Source of the DNA: an uncultured Gemmatimonadota bacterium
Lineage (GTDB): Bacteria; Gemmatimonadota; Gemmatimonadetes; Palauibacterales; Palauibacteraceae
Length of the DNA: 46,639 bases
Assembly: GCA_913043255.1 (NCBI GenBank)
Contig: CAJWLK010000013.1
Span: 1-46,639 of the forward strand
Reading direction: 5' to 3'
Positions 1 through 7,837 of this stretch are shown piece by piece. A program made the position numbers and the translations under genes. The notes beneath the pieces were generated by a model. It had not been told where the DNA came from. It made no database searches and was given only the letters and a program-made list of their open reading frames with translations. Positions within the stretch are counted from its first letter, which is position 1. Every line of letters starts with the position of its first letter.

Positions 1-48
1 CAGCCTCTTCAGCTACTTCCTCCGCAGCCTCTTCAGCTACTTCCTCCG
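1..48 (-). repeat. two perfect 24-bp tandem repeats inside rpsP
   Basis: Bases 1-24 and 25-48 are identical, and the array may continue outside the window. On the coding strand each unit encodes an eight-residue Ala/Glu block, so copy-number change would keep the frame and only lengthen the acidic tail of S16. Confidence 0.85.
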
Positions 49-451
49 CAGCCTCGCTCTCCGAAACTTCAGGGGAGGGCTGATCATATTCTTTGGGTGC
101 ACGATCAGTCGGTGGTGGCCGTTGCGACGTTCCTCGCTCCCCTTCCGGCGGCCCGACCTCAACCATCCCCGATTCGAGTGTGCCCGGATCTACTTTTTCT
201 TTAAATTGCTTCCAGATACCGGTCTTCTTAAGCAGCGACCGAACTGTAAAGCTCGGCTTCGCCCCCTCCCTAAGCCAATGAAGAGCACGAGCCGGATCGA
301 CACGTATCATTGCTGGTTTTGTGCGGGGGTTATATGTGCCTAACCGCTCGATCTCCGCACCCGAGCTTCCTTCTCGGGAATCTGTCACTACAATTCGGTA
401 GGATGCCTCTTTTTTCGCACCCACTCTCTTCAGTCTGATTACAGTTGCCAT
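1..451 (-). CDS. rpsP: 30S ribosomal protein S16, 3' end cut by window edge
   Basis: Encodes ribosomal protein S16, a small-subunit assembly protein that binds 16S rRNA. The start ATG is at 451-449 and the reading frame stays open to base 1, so at least 150 codons are present and the stop lies outside. The first ~80 residues are a normal S16 core: an N-terminal MATVIRLKR strand, then ERLGTYNP and the W-LREGAKPS segment. The family is usually 80-100 residues long, so the remaining 65 or more residues are an extension. It is rich in Pro first, then Ala and Glu, and is partly made by a 24-base direct repeat. The gene lies 74 bases downstream of ffh on the same strand. This is the common ffh-rpsP order, in which rimM and trmD often follow. 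Identity of the core is secure; the role of the tail is unknown. Confidence 0.93.
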   Translation of the reverse strand, partial: MATVIRLKRVGAKKEASYRIVVTDSREGSSGAEIERLGTYNPRTKPAMIRVDPARALHWLREGAKPSFTVRSLLKKTGIWKQFKEKVDPGTLESGMVEVGPPEGERGTSQRPPPTDRAPKEYDQPSPEVSESEAAEEVAEEAAEEVAEEA

Positions 452-525
452 TCTGCTTCTGTCTCGCTCCTTACCTGCCCCACTATACGGGGCCAATTAT
501 TTTCTCGGCTGGATGCCGAGCCCGG

Positions 526-1878
526 CTATCCGGTCATTTGGCTGATATCGGGGACCCTAGCCCCTCTCATCATATTTGGCGCATGCTTACTCATCCGCTT
601 CATCATCTTCCGCATTTGCTTGAATTGTCCAAGCATTTGGTTCACTTCTTGAACCGGTCGACCCGAGCCACGTGCGATCCGCGCACGACGAGACCCGTTC
701 AGAATCTGCGGCTTCTTTCGCTCCTCTGGTGTCATAGAGAGGATCATCGCTTCGAGATGTCTCACTCTCCGAGAATTAATATCGGCATGCTCAAGCATAC
801 CATCTTTAACGCCCGGAATCATCTTGAGGAGTCCCTTTAATGGTCCCATTTTCTGAATCTGCTGAATCGATAGCAAGAAGTCCTCAAGATCAAACTCGCC
901 CTTCTGTTCCAGCAATTTCTTTTCGAGCTTCTTCGTCTCTCCTAGGTCAATCGTCTGCTGGGCATGTTCCACGAGACCGACGATGTCCCCCATCTGCAGA
1001 ATCCGACCGGCCATTCGATGTGCTTCGAACACCATGAGATCTTCTGGCCGTTCACCTGTTCCTACGAACCGGATCGGGACACCGAGCACTCCGAAGATCG
1101 AAAGAGCAGCTCCTCCGCGCGCGTCGCCGTCCATCTTAGTCAACACCACTCCAGAAAGTCCTACCGACTCGTGGAACCCTTCGGCGACCCGGACCGCTTC
1201 CTGCCCCATCATGCCATCCGCGACCAACAAAACTTCGTGTGGAGATACTGTGCTTTTTACGCGATCGAGTTCTCCCATGAGTTCCTCGTCCGCCTGGAGC
1301 CGTCCTGCCATGTCGAGCAGAACATGCGTGACACCGACTCTTCGCGCTTCCTCCACCGCAGAACGTGCCATCTCTGTCACATCTTGACTGCTTGATCGCC
1401 CCACTATTGGAACCTTAATGGCTTTGGCAAGTGTTTCGAGCTGATCAATTGCTGCCGGCCGGTACGGGTCACAAGCAACTAGTGCTGGGCGTGCACCTTC
1501 CCTACTAAACCGACGTGCTAGCTTGGCAGCCGTTGTCGTCTTACCCGACCCTTGAAGCCCCACAAGCATAATAATGGTCGGCGGTACGGGTGCCTTAGCC
1601 AACGGAGGCGCTTCCTCGCCTAAAAGATTAACCAGTTCATCGTGGACGATTTTGACAATCTGGTCGCCCGGACGAACGGATTTAAGAACGGCTTCTCCAA
1701 CAGCTCGCTCTTCCACCCGCTTAAGGAAAGCACGTGCCACTTGGTAGTTTACGTCAGCCTCTAAAAGGGCACGACGCACTTCACGTAGCCCTTCGTTCAA
1801 CATCTTCTCTGTGATGACGCCGCGCTGTCGAAACATCCCCAGCACGCCGTCGAGTCGGTCGCTCAGACGCTCGAACAT
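526..1878 (-). CDS. ffh: signal recognition particle GTPase Ffh
   Basis: SRP54-type GTPase that binds 4.5S/SRP RNA and signal sequences and delivers ribosomes to FtsY at the membrane. At 450 residues it is the usual length. The N domain occupies residues 1-95. The G domain has P-loop GLQGSGKTT at 107-115, DPYRPAA at 137-143, TKMDGDARGG at 247-256 and a GTGE segment after it. The methionine-rich M domain runs from about 300 to 440, with GSRRARIARGSG and a run rich in Met, Lys and Arg that contacts RNA. The G3 motif reads DMAGR at 189-193, where DTAGR is standard. The ATG start at 1878 gives the normal N domain. rpsP lies directly downstream, and purA lies upstream behind a terminator. Confidence 0.96.
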   Translation of the reverse strand: MFERLSDRLDGVLGMFRQRGVITEKMLNEGLREVRRALLEADVNYQVARAFLKRVEERAVGEAVLKSVRPGDQIVKIVHDELVNLLGEEAPPLAKAPVPPTIIMLVGLQGSGKTTTAAKLARRFSREGARPALVACDPYRPAAIDQLETLAKAIKVPIVGRSSSQDVTEMARSAVEEARRVGVTHVLLDMAGRLQADEELMGELDRVKSTVSPHEVLLVADGMMGQEAVRVAEGFHESVGLSGVVLTKMDGDARGGAALSIFGVLGVPIRFVGTGERPEDLMVFEAHRMAGRILQMGDIVGLVEHAQQTIDLGETKKLEKKLLEQKGEFDLEDFLLSIQQIQKMGPLKGLLKMIPGVKDGMLEHADINSRRVRHLEAMILSMTPEERKKPQILNGSRRARIARGSGRPVQEVNQMLGQFKQMRKMMKRMSKHAPNMMRGARVPDISQMTG

Positions 1879-1943
1879 CCGCTGTCGCTCTCGCTACCGT
1901 TTGCGTCGACCTAGTTGACGCTCATCGGACGGCTGTAAACATC

Positions 1944-1975
1944 AAAAAAAACGCGACGGATACCTCCGTTCGCGT
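1944..1975 (-). terminator. rho-independent terminator of purA
   Basis: Read on the minus strand, ACGCGAACGGA pairs with TCCGTCGCGT around a 4-base loop (one bulged base), and eight T residues follow. It lies about 100 bases after the purA stop and before ffh, so it separates the two transcripts. The GC-rich stem and T run make this the clearest terminator in the window. Confidence 0.85.
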
Positions 1976-2076
1976 CTCAAAATCGTACAAACCCGATTTT
2001 GACGTGGCCGCCAACCTTAGGGGTTCAGCAGCTCGTGGGCAACGTATTCCCAGTGTCATGAGTTCTAGAAATCGAA

Positions 2077-3393
2077 TCATGCTCCCGTGGCGTCGACCAC
2101 CCCCGTGACTTGAATCGTCTCACGACGTGCAGGGCCTACGCCAACAAAACGGATCGGGGTCCGACACGCTCGCTCGATCTTCTCAAGATAGATCTGTGCA
2201 AGTTCAGGAAGTTCGCCAAACGTTCGACAATTCGTTGTGTCAGCATTCCAACCCATACATTCCTCGTAGACAGGCGTCACACCCGTGAGATCCTCAACGC
2301 TGTAAGGGAAATTCGGCACCTGCGCACCGTTCAACTCATACCCGGTTGCAAGTCGGATCGCCTCGAACGAATCGAGAACATCAAGTTTTGTAACAGCCAG
2401 TGCGGTGAGTCCGTTCACATGCGCTGCGTGACGTGCCACGGCGGCATCGAACCAGCCTGGGCGCCGTGGGCGACCGGTTGTTGCACCAAACTCGCCACCT
2501 AGTTGTCTAAGATGCTCTGCATCAGCACCAGACAGTTCTGTAGGTAGAGGACCGGCCCCCACGCGAGTTATATAGGCCTTCACAACACCGAGGACTCCAT
2601 CGATAAGCGTTGGACCTATTCCAACACCGGATGCCGCCCCGCCAGCCGTTGTTGTAGAGGAGGTGACGAAGGGGTATGTGCCATGGTCAATATCGAGCAA
2701 TGCACCTTGAGCACCCTCCAGAAGCACTCGTCCACCCGCAGTTATACCACTACGAATCTCATCTCCCGTGTCCGTTACAAGCGCGAGCATTGTGTTACGC
2801 ACTTCCTCAATGGAAGCCATCACTTCATCTGTATCGAGACGTGAGTCGCTTCCAAACCCGGCAAGTGCGATGTTTGCACGCTCGACACCATTCGCGATGA
2901 TCGTGTGCGTTCGATCGACAGCAACTAAATCTCCGAACCGAAGCCCTCTTCGGACAATCTTATCTTGGTATGCGGGGCCAATACCCCGCCCAGTAGTCCC
3001 GATCTTGCTCTTCCCAAGGCTGTTCTCCTCCGCTGTATCAAGCGCCCGATGATAAGGCAGTACAAGATGTGCTCTCTGGCTCACACCGAGACGACCCTCG
3101 AGTTCGATACCCCGTGCTCGAAGAGAGTCCATTTCTTCGGCAAGAACCCATGGATCTACTACAACACCATTACCGAGGAGACAGCGCACCTCGGGATATA
3201 GGATTCCCGACGGGATCAGGTGGAGGATGAATTCCTCTTCGCCAACACGAACTGTGTGCCCCGCATTGGCTCCACCTTGATAGCGGGCAACAATCGTGGC
3301 CTGCTCTGAGAGCACATCCACGATTTTACCTTTTCCTTCATCTCCCCATTGTGCCCCTACCACAACGAGGCAACGAATACTATCACTGAACAC
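2077..3393 (-). CDS. purA: adenylosuccinate synthetase
   Basis: Makes adenylosuccinate from IMP, aspartate and GTP, the first committed step to AMP, in the cytoplasm. At 438 residues it matches the family length. Near the N-terminus are QWGDEGKGK (GTP-binding loop with the catalytic Asp) and NAGHT (catalytic His). Further on are GTTGRGIGPAYQDK, GTYPFVTSS and the C-terminal GRPRRPGWFD segment. The start codon is GTG at 3393; a GGAGAG stretch lies upstream but rather far off. The gene is followed by a strong terminator at 1944-1975. Confidence 0.96.
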   Translation of the reverse strand: MFSDSIRCLVVVGAQWGDEGKGKIVDVLSEQATIVARYQGGANAGHTVRVGEEEFILHLIPSGILYPEVRCLLGNGVVVDPWVLAEEMDSLRARGIELEGRLGVSQRAHLVLPYHRALDTAEENSLGKSKIGTTGRGIGPAYQDKIVRRGLRFGDLVAVDRTHTIIANGVERANIALAGFGSDSRLDTDEVMASIEEVRNTMLALVTDTGDEIRSGITAGGRVLLEGAQGALLDIDHGTYPFVTSSTTTAGGAASGVGIGPTLIDGVLGVVKAYITRVGAGPLPTELSGADAEHLRQLGGEFGATTGRPRRPGWFDAAVARHAAHVNGLTALAVTKLDVLDSFEAIRLATGYELNGAQVPNFPYSVEDLTGVTPVYEECMGWNADTTNCRTFGELPELAQIYLEKIERACRTPIRFVGVGPARRETIQVTGVVDATGA

Positions 3394-3514
3394 GAAAAAC
3401 TACTCTCCGCAGAGGTGACTGAGATACGGACCCGGCAGGGTCATGATCATGTTGGCCCGTAGTGAATACTATGACTTCGCGGGCTGGAGTCCAGTGGATC
3501 AGCAGACACCAACC

Positions 3515-4426
3515 TCAGAATGCCTCGGAAGAGACTCCTAATCCAGCTGTTTTGAGCGCATCCTCGACTGTCTCTATCTTTTCATCATCGGCCAACGGGA
3601 GGGGCAACCGCGGAGTCCCCCCGAAAAGCCCGATACGATCCATGGCAATCTTCACGCCGGAGATCCCACACTTAACCACAACTGTCTTGTGAAGCGGGCC
3701 AATCCGCTCCTGCATAGCTCCAGCCTGTGCGTGGTCACCCACTCGCCAGGCGTCATAGAGTGCACACGACGAATGGGTGGCTATGACGGCCACCGCCAAA
3801 ATTCCACCAACAGCTCCAGCCTCAAGTGCCGCATAAAGCAAGGCGCCGGATCCGACCAGAACCGAACCACGATCTCCGCAGGCCTCGACCAAAGCTCCTA
3901 GGTTGTGAATATCACCCGATGAGTCTTTGATACCGATGATATTCGGGTGCTCAACCAGACGCCCGACGAGATCCGGAACAAGTTCGACCGCAACAAATTT
4001 TGGGATATGATACAGAATGACCGGCACCGGAGATTCATCCGCAATCCTCAAGAAATGATCACGCACAACACCGGGCTTCATTGCCGGCTGATAGTAGTAT
4101 GGGGAGCGAACTAGAACTGCGGTCGCCCCACGTTTCGCCACCTCATAATTAGCAGTAATAACATCGCGTGTCGCCTCTGCCCCGGTCCCAACAGTCAGAT
4201 TCCGACCGCCAACGATCGGTGCCGCTATCTCTACGAGATCGAAGAGTTCCGGTTGGCTCAGGAGAGGAGCTTCTCCGGTAGACCCCGCAATAACGACACC
4301 TGCGATGGGGTGAGCTAACCACTCGCTCAGGTTGGAAGCAAACAAATCTCGAGCAACCTCCCCCGTATCTGAAAAGGGGGTGGCTACAGGTAAATGTACA
4401 CCGCGAAGGTCTGGATGATTGTTCAA
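3515..4426 (-). CDS. DapA/HOGA-family class I aldolase, probably 4-hydroxy-2-oxoglutarate aldolase type
   Basis: A 303-residue TIM-barrel lyase of the DHDPS/N-acetylneuraminate lyase family, which forms a Schiff base between a lysine and pyruvate. Seen: GSTGE at 48-52 (the usual GTTGE substrate loop), Tyr139 in YHIP, and the Schiff-base Lys167 in GIKDSSGD. From memory, the stretches around SPYYYQ, ESPVPVILYHIP, HPNIIGIKDSSGD and the C-terminal GLFGGTPRLPL resemble mammalian mitochondrial HOGA1 more than bacterial lysine-pathway DapA. It may therefore cleave 4-hydroxy-2-oxoglutarate to pyruvate and glyoxylate. A dapA role is not excluded. The start is TTG at 4426 with no good ribosome site, so it is uncertain. 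A 2-hydroxyacid dehydrogenase gene lies upstream on the same strand. Confidence 0.8.
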   Translation of the reverse strand: MNNHPDLRGVHLPVATPFSDTGEVARDLFASNLSEWLAHPIAGVVIAGSTGEAPLLSQPELFDLVEIAAPIVGGRNLTVGTGAEATRDVITANYEVAKRGATAVLVRSPYYYQPAMKPGVVRDHFLRIADESPVPVILYHIPKFVAVELVPDLVGRLVEHPNIIGIKDSSGDIHNLGALVEACGDRGSVLVGSGALLYAALEAGAVGGILAVAVIATHSSCALYDAWRVGDHAQAGAMQERIGPLHKTVVVKCGISGVKIAMDRIGLFGGTPRLPLPLADDEKIETVEDALKTAGLGVSSEAF

Positions 4427-4586
4427 GGTCAGAACGCTACTCGTTTAACACGTCGAGGCCATCTCCGAGGTGCTATGGTATATAACAAAACCACTCTCGA
4501 CCAGATCTATGATCTACTTGGCTTCCAAAATTAGCGGCAGACAATTCTGTCACTGGCCATACACACTTCGCTGACAATTTTGACCA

Positions 4587-4600
4587 TGCCACTAGTGGCA
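4587..4600. promoter_or_regulatory. 14-bp perfect palindrome between two genes
   Basis: TGCCACTAGTGGCA is an uninterrupted palindrome about 160 bases upstream of the aldolase start and 31 bases after the dehydrogenase stop. No T run follows on either strand, so a terminator is unlikely. A dimeric repressor site controlling the aldolase is possible but unproven. Confidence 0.3.
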
Positions 4601-4631
4601 GCACGTTTCACGGATCTGTTTCGTGTTCACC

Positions 4632-5678
4632 TTAATATCCGTGTTCCTTGTCTACCCTGTTCCTCAACTCCTCGCCAGAAATGTAGCGGCGAATGTTGCT
4701 TAGAATGAGTTCTGTTTGCCGGTCCCAAAACCTGACGGACGTGCCACCTACGTGTGGTGTTATGAGGATGTTGTCCAGTGTCCAGAACGGGTGGTCCGAG
4801 GGGAGAGGTTCTTTCTGGAACACATCCAAAGCTGCCCCGCGTAGTCGTCGTTCTGAAAGTGCTTGAATGAGTGCTTCATCATCGATCAAGGAGCCTCTCG
4901 TCAAACTGATCAGAACGCTCGTAGGCCGGATTAATGCAAGCTCGTTTGCGCCAATCAGTTGATATGTCTCACGGGTATCCGGTGCCGCAATCACAATGAA
5001 GTCAGAGGACTCCAAGAGTTGCGGCAAATAGTCAGGGCCCTCAATCCGCGTCAGTTCTGGTGGCAGAGGGCCAGGCGTCCGTCGAATTGCCTGAACCTCC
5101 ATACCCAGTGCATGGGCCCGTCTTCCCAGTGCAGACCCAATACCCCCATAGCCGATAATCCCAAGAGTTGCACCAGCAATCTCACCAGCGGGACGCCCAA
5201 TCATCAATGGGCTCTGGGGGTTCGTAAGATCCTCCTGGGCCCAGTGGCCCCGTGCTTGTGCCTGCACCGCAACATCAATTCCTCTCGTAAAATACAGAAT
5301 GGCGGCGAGGGCATGCTCTGCAAGCGGTTCAGAGTACATGTCAGCTGAATTCGTAAAAATTACATCGCTCTCCCGCATCTCATCAAAAAGCGATGTACTC
5401 ACACCAGCCGCTCCCGAATGAAACCATCGAAGTTTTTTTGCGGCCATAAATGCATCCTGCCGTATGCCCCAACCGCAGTAAATCTCCGCATTGGCAATTG
5501 CTTCGACGAGTTCCGGCGGGGTCATTTGGACGCCATCCCCCGTCGCATTGAGCGTCACTTCGACAGACTCAACTTCCCACTCGCTACCAAGAGCCTCACG
5601 AATCCGTGCGACTGATGTCGGTGGCATTGACCACTGCGGATTGTTAGGTGCGTACATCCAGACAACGAAACGGCGCAT
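4632..5678 (-). CDS. D-isomer-specific 2-hydroxyacid dehydrogenase (NAD(P)-dependent)
   Basis: A cytoplasmic oxidoreductase that interconverts 2-oxoacids and D-2-hydroxyacids. Using the ATG at 5678 the protein is 348 residues. An in-frame TTG at 5738 would add 20 residues that do not look like the family. The Rossmann motif GIIGYGGIG is at 173-181. The catalytic triad is visible as Arg261 (LTRGSLID), Glu290 (DVFQKEPLP) and His309 (ITPHVGGTS). Substrate cannot be told from sequence; glyoxylate/hydroxypyruvate reductase and phosphoglycerate-dehydrogenase-like relatives share these motifs. It stands between trpS (82 bases upstream) and the HOGA-like aldolase, whose expected product glyoxylate is a plausible substrate. 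Confidence 0.88.
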   Translation of the reverse strand: MRRFVVWMYAPNNPQWSMPPTSVARIREALGSEWEVESVEVTLNATGDGVQMTPPELVEAIANAEIYCGWGIRQDAFMAAKKLRWFHSGAAGVSTSLFDEMRESDVIFTNSADMYSEPLAEHALAAILYFTRGIDVAVQAQARGHWAQEDLTNPQSPLMIGRPAGEIAGATLGIIGYGGIGSALGRRAHALGMEVQAIRRTPGPLPPELTRIEGPDYLPQLLESSDFIVIAAPDTRETYQLIGANELALIRPTSVLISLTRGSLIDDEALIQALSERRLRGAALDVFQKEPLPSDHPFWTLDNILITPHVGGTSVRFWDRQTELILSNIRRYISGEELRNRVDKEHGY

Positions 5679-5760
5679 GGTTGAAATAAGACTCCGGTTT
5701 GGCACCCTTAGTTGCTCACAGACGTCCCTCTTCGACAAAGCCGGGGCGTGAGTTTACCAA

Positions 5761-6786
5761 TCAACCTTGGGCAGTAAGTTTCCTAATACCTTCGCTGAGC
5801 GTCTTGCGACCAAGCCCCATACGCTCGCACACGACTGACATCGTTCGCTCAGCCTCTTCGCGTGCTCGGGTCGCGCCATCTGCTAGAATCTCAAGCACCT
5901 GGTCGGGCTTTGCCCTCAGCTCAGCCACCTTCTCACGAACAGGCTCGAGGTGCTCAGCAACGTTATCGGACAGGGTCTGTTTGCAATCAACACAACCCAG
6001 ATTAGCAGTCTGGCAACGGATTTCAATGTCCGCTCGCACAGATGATTGCGTGAAAAACTCGTGCAATGCGAACACGTTACATACATGAGGGTTACCGGGA
6101 TCGTTCTTTCGTACACGCGCGGGGTCAGTGACTGCGGTACGAATACGACTCCATAGCTCTTCGGGACCGGCAAGCATCGGAACCGTGTTATCCTTCGACT
6201 TGGACATCTTCGAAACTCCATCAAGCCCTAAGACACGACTCCCTGCCCCCGTAAGCGTTTCCGGTTCCGGAAAAAAATCGCCGAACCGCGCGTTCCATTT
6301 TCGTGCAATTCCACGAGAAAGTTCGAGGTGCTGGCGTTGGTCGTTCCCAACTGGAACGAAGTCTGCTCGATAAAGGAGGATGTCTGCCGCCTGCAACACA
6401 GGATAGTTGAGCAAGCCTGCATTCACAGACTCAAGTCCAGTCGACTTTTCCTTGAACTGTGTCATGCGCTGAAGATCACCGACACCTACGGCGATATTGA
6501 ATAACCACGTCAATTCAGTGTGTTGGGGCACATGCGATTGCACAAACAAAGTGCACTTCTCAGGATCGATACCGGATGCAATAAGCGATAGAGTAAGATC
6601 AAAAACCCGCTGCATGAGTTGATCACGCGTATAGTCCTGCGTAATCGCATGGAGATCGACGATGCAATAATAACATTCATATTCGTCGACCATCTGGGCC
6701 CACCGTTGAAACACTCCCAGATAGTTTCCAAGGTGAGCGTCACCGGTGGGTTGAATTCCGCTAAAAACTCGCTTGCGCTGATCCAT
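5761..6786 (-). CDS. trpS: tryptophanyl-tRNA synthetase
   Basis: Class I aminoacyl-tRNA synthetase charging tRNA-Trp. With the ATG at 6786 the protein is 341 residues, normal for the bacterial enzyme; an ATG-free extension up to 6810 is possible but unneeded. The HIGH-like motif is AHLGN (17-21), the KMSKS loop is intact at 193-197, and GVGDLQRMTQFKEKS and GNDQRQHLEL are typical active-site stretches. The 5' end is divergent from the inositol-monophosphatase gene at 6868, leaving an 81-base shared promoter region. Confidence 0.95.
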   Translation of the reverse strand: MDQRKRVFSGIQPTGDAHLGNYLGVFQRWAQMVDEYECYYCIVDLHAITQDYTRDQLMQRVFDLTLSLIASGIDPEKCTLFVQSHVPQHTELTWLFNIAVGVGDLQRMTQFKEKSTGLESVNAGLLNYPVLQAADILLYRADFVPVGNDQRQHLELSRGIARKWNARFGDFFPEPETLTGAGSRVLGLDGVSKMSKSKDNTVPMLAGPEELWSRIRTAVTDPARVRKNDPGNPHVCNVFALHEFFTQSSVRADIEIRCQTANLGCVDCKQTLSDNVAEHLEPVREKVAELRAKPDQVLEILADGATRAREEAERTMSVVCERMGLGRKTLSEGIRKLTAQG

Positions 6787-6867
6787 GTTGCGCGTAGTAT
6801 CGCTCCACAATCGACTCTACGCGAGTCTAAGCCCTCAACCTTTTCTCCTAACGCGAGAGGATGCGTT

Positions 6868-7827
6868 GTGTCCATCCTCATAAATGGCGCTTCACTTGAT
6901 CACGCCCTATTGGAAACCGCGCTTGAAGCGGCCCAGGTGGCAGCAGCGCTACAGCGCCCATTAGCGGGCAACTTTGAACCGGAACGTTGGTCTGAAAAAG
7001 CGACATCGGACTTCGTTACAGAGGTGGATCGCGAGTCTGAACAACTGATCTTGGCACGAATCTTAGCACGGTTTCCTGACCACAAAATTCTTGCGGAAGA
7101 AGGGATGATCAAAGAGCAGAAAATCTCCGCCGACCAGACTCACGACAAAATCGGGCAGGAAAATGAGCGGGCTTCAGGTGACGATTCTCCTATTTTATGG
7201 ATTATAGACCCGCTCGATGGAACAACGAACTGGCTTCATGGTTACCCCGCTTACGCGGTCTCAATCGCAACCCTCGACGCGCAAGGTCTTCGGACCGCGG
7301 TCGTGCTTAACTCAGCCAACGGCGACGAGTTCATAGCCGTACGGGGAAACGGCGCAACCCTTAACGGCGACCCCATACATGTCTCCGACTTAAGTGAGAC
7401 CCGCCTCGCTCTTGTTGGTACAGGATTCCCATTCAAGAAGACGGAGTTACTTCCAGGGTACCTGGCAGCCTTGGGGGGCATGCTTGAAAAAACCAGCGGT
7501 GTACGGCGGGCCGGTGCGGCTGCGCTCGACCTATGTGACGTGGCTTGTGGGCGGTTGGATGCCTTTTGGGAGCATTGGCTCATGGAGTGGGATGTGGCAG
7601 CTGGGGCTTTGATCGTGCAAGAGGCTGGAGGAACTTTCGGTTCGCTCCCTGAAATCACGGATCCGACACTTTCTGAAGCAATCGCGGGAGGCAAGAAGGT
7701 TTCGGCTGCTTTTTCTGGGAGCAGCGATCGACTCCCAGTAGGCGGAGGAGCGTTTCTAGCCGGTAACGGAAAGCTAGAACTTGAACTCGCGAGAATCTGG
7801 GTGGAAACAGTTCAAGCTAACCTGTAG
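6868..7827 (+). CDS. inositol-1-monophosphatase family phosphatase
   Basis: A 319-residue Mg-dependent sugar/inositol phosphatase of the SuhB/CysQ superfamily. Metal-binding motifs are DFVTEVDRESE near 48-58, LAEEG at 75-79, the signature WIIDPLDGTTNW at 111-122, and the late EWDVAAGALIVQEAGG. A low-complexity insert of about 25 residues lies between LAEEG and WIIDP, longer than in E. coli SuhB. The start is the GTG at 6868, with AGAGGA 6 bases upstream; the longer open frame to 6619 overlaps trpS and is not coding. It converges with the DUF1611 gene with only 10 bases between stops. Exact substrate (inositol phosphate, histidinol phosphate, PAP) is unclear. Confidence 0.9.
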   Translation: MSILINGASLDHALLETALEAAQVAAALQRPLAGNFEPERWSEKATSDFVTEVDRESEQLILARILARFPDHKILAEEGMIKEQKISADQTHDKIGQENERASGDDSPILWIIDPLDGTTNWLHGYPAYAVSIATLDAQGLRTAVVLNSANGDEFIAVRGNGATLNGDPIHVSDLSETRLALVGTGFPFKKTELLPGYLAALGGMLEKTSGVRRAGAAALDLCDVACGRLDAFWEHWLMEWDVAAGALIVQEAGGTFGSLPEITDPTLSEAIAGGKKVSAAFSGSSDRLPVGGGAFLAGNGKLELELARIWVETVQANL

Positions 7828-7837
7828 TACCTCCATG

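Noticed and set aside
1-48. Direct repeats considered as a CRISPR array
   Set aside because: The units are contiguous with no spacers and stay in the rpsP reading frame.
4587-4600. Palindrome as a terminator of the dehydrogenase gene
   Set aside because: The stem would be only about five pairs and no T run follows on the minus strand.
6619-6867. N-terminal extension of the inositol phosphatase frame
   Set aside because: It overlaps trpS antisense, and a GTG with a good ribosome site at 6868 begins the conserved domain.
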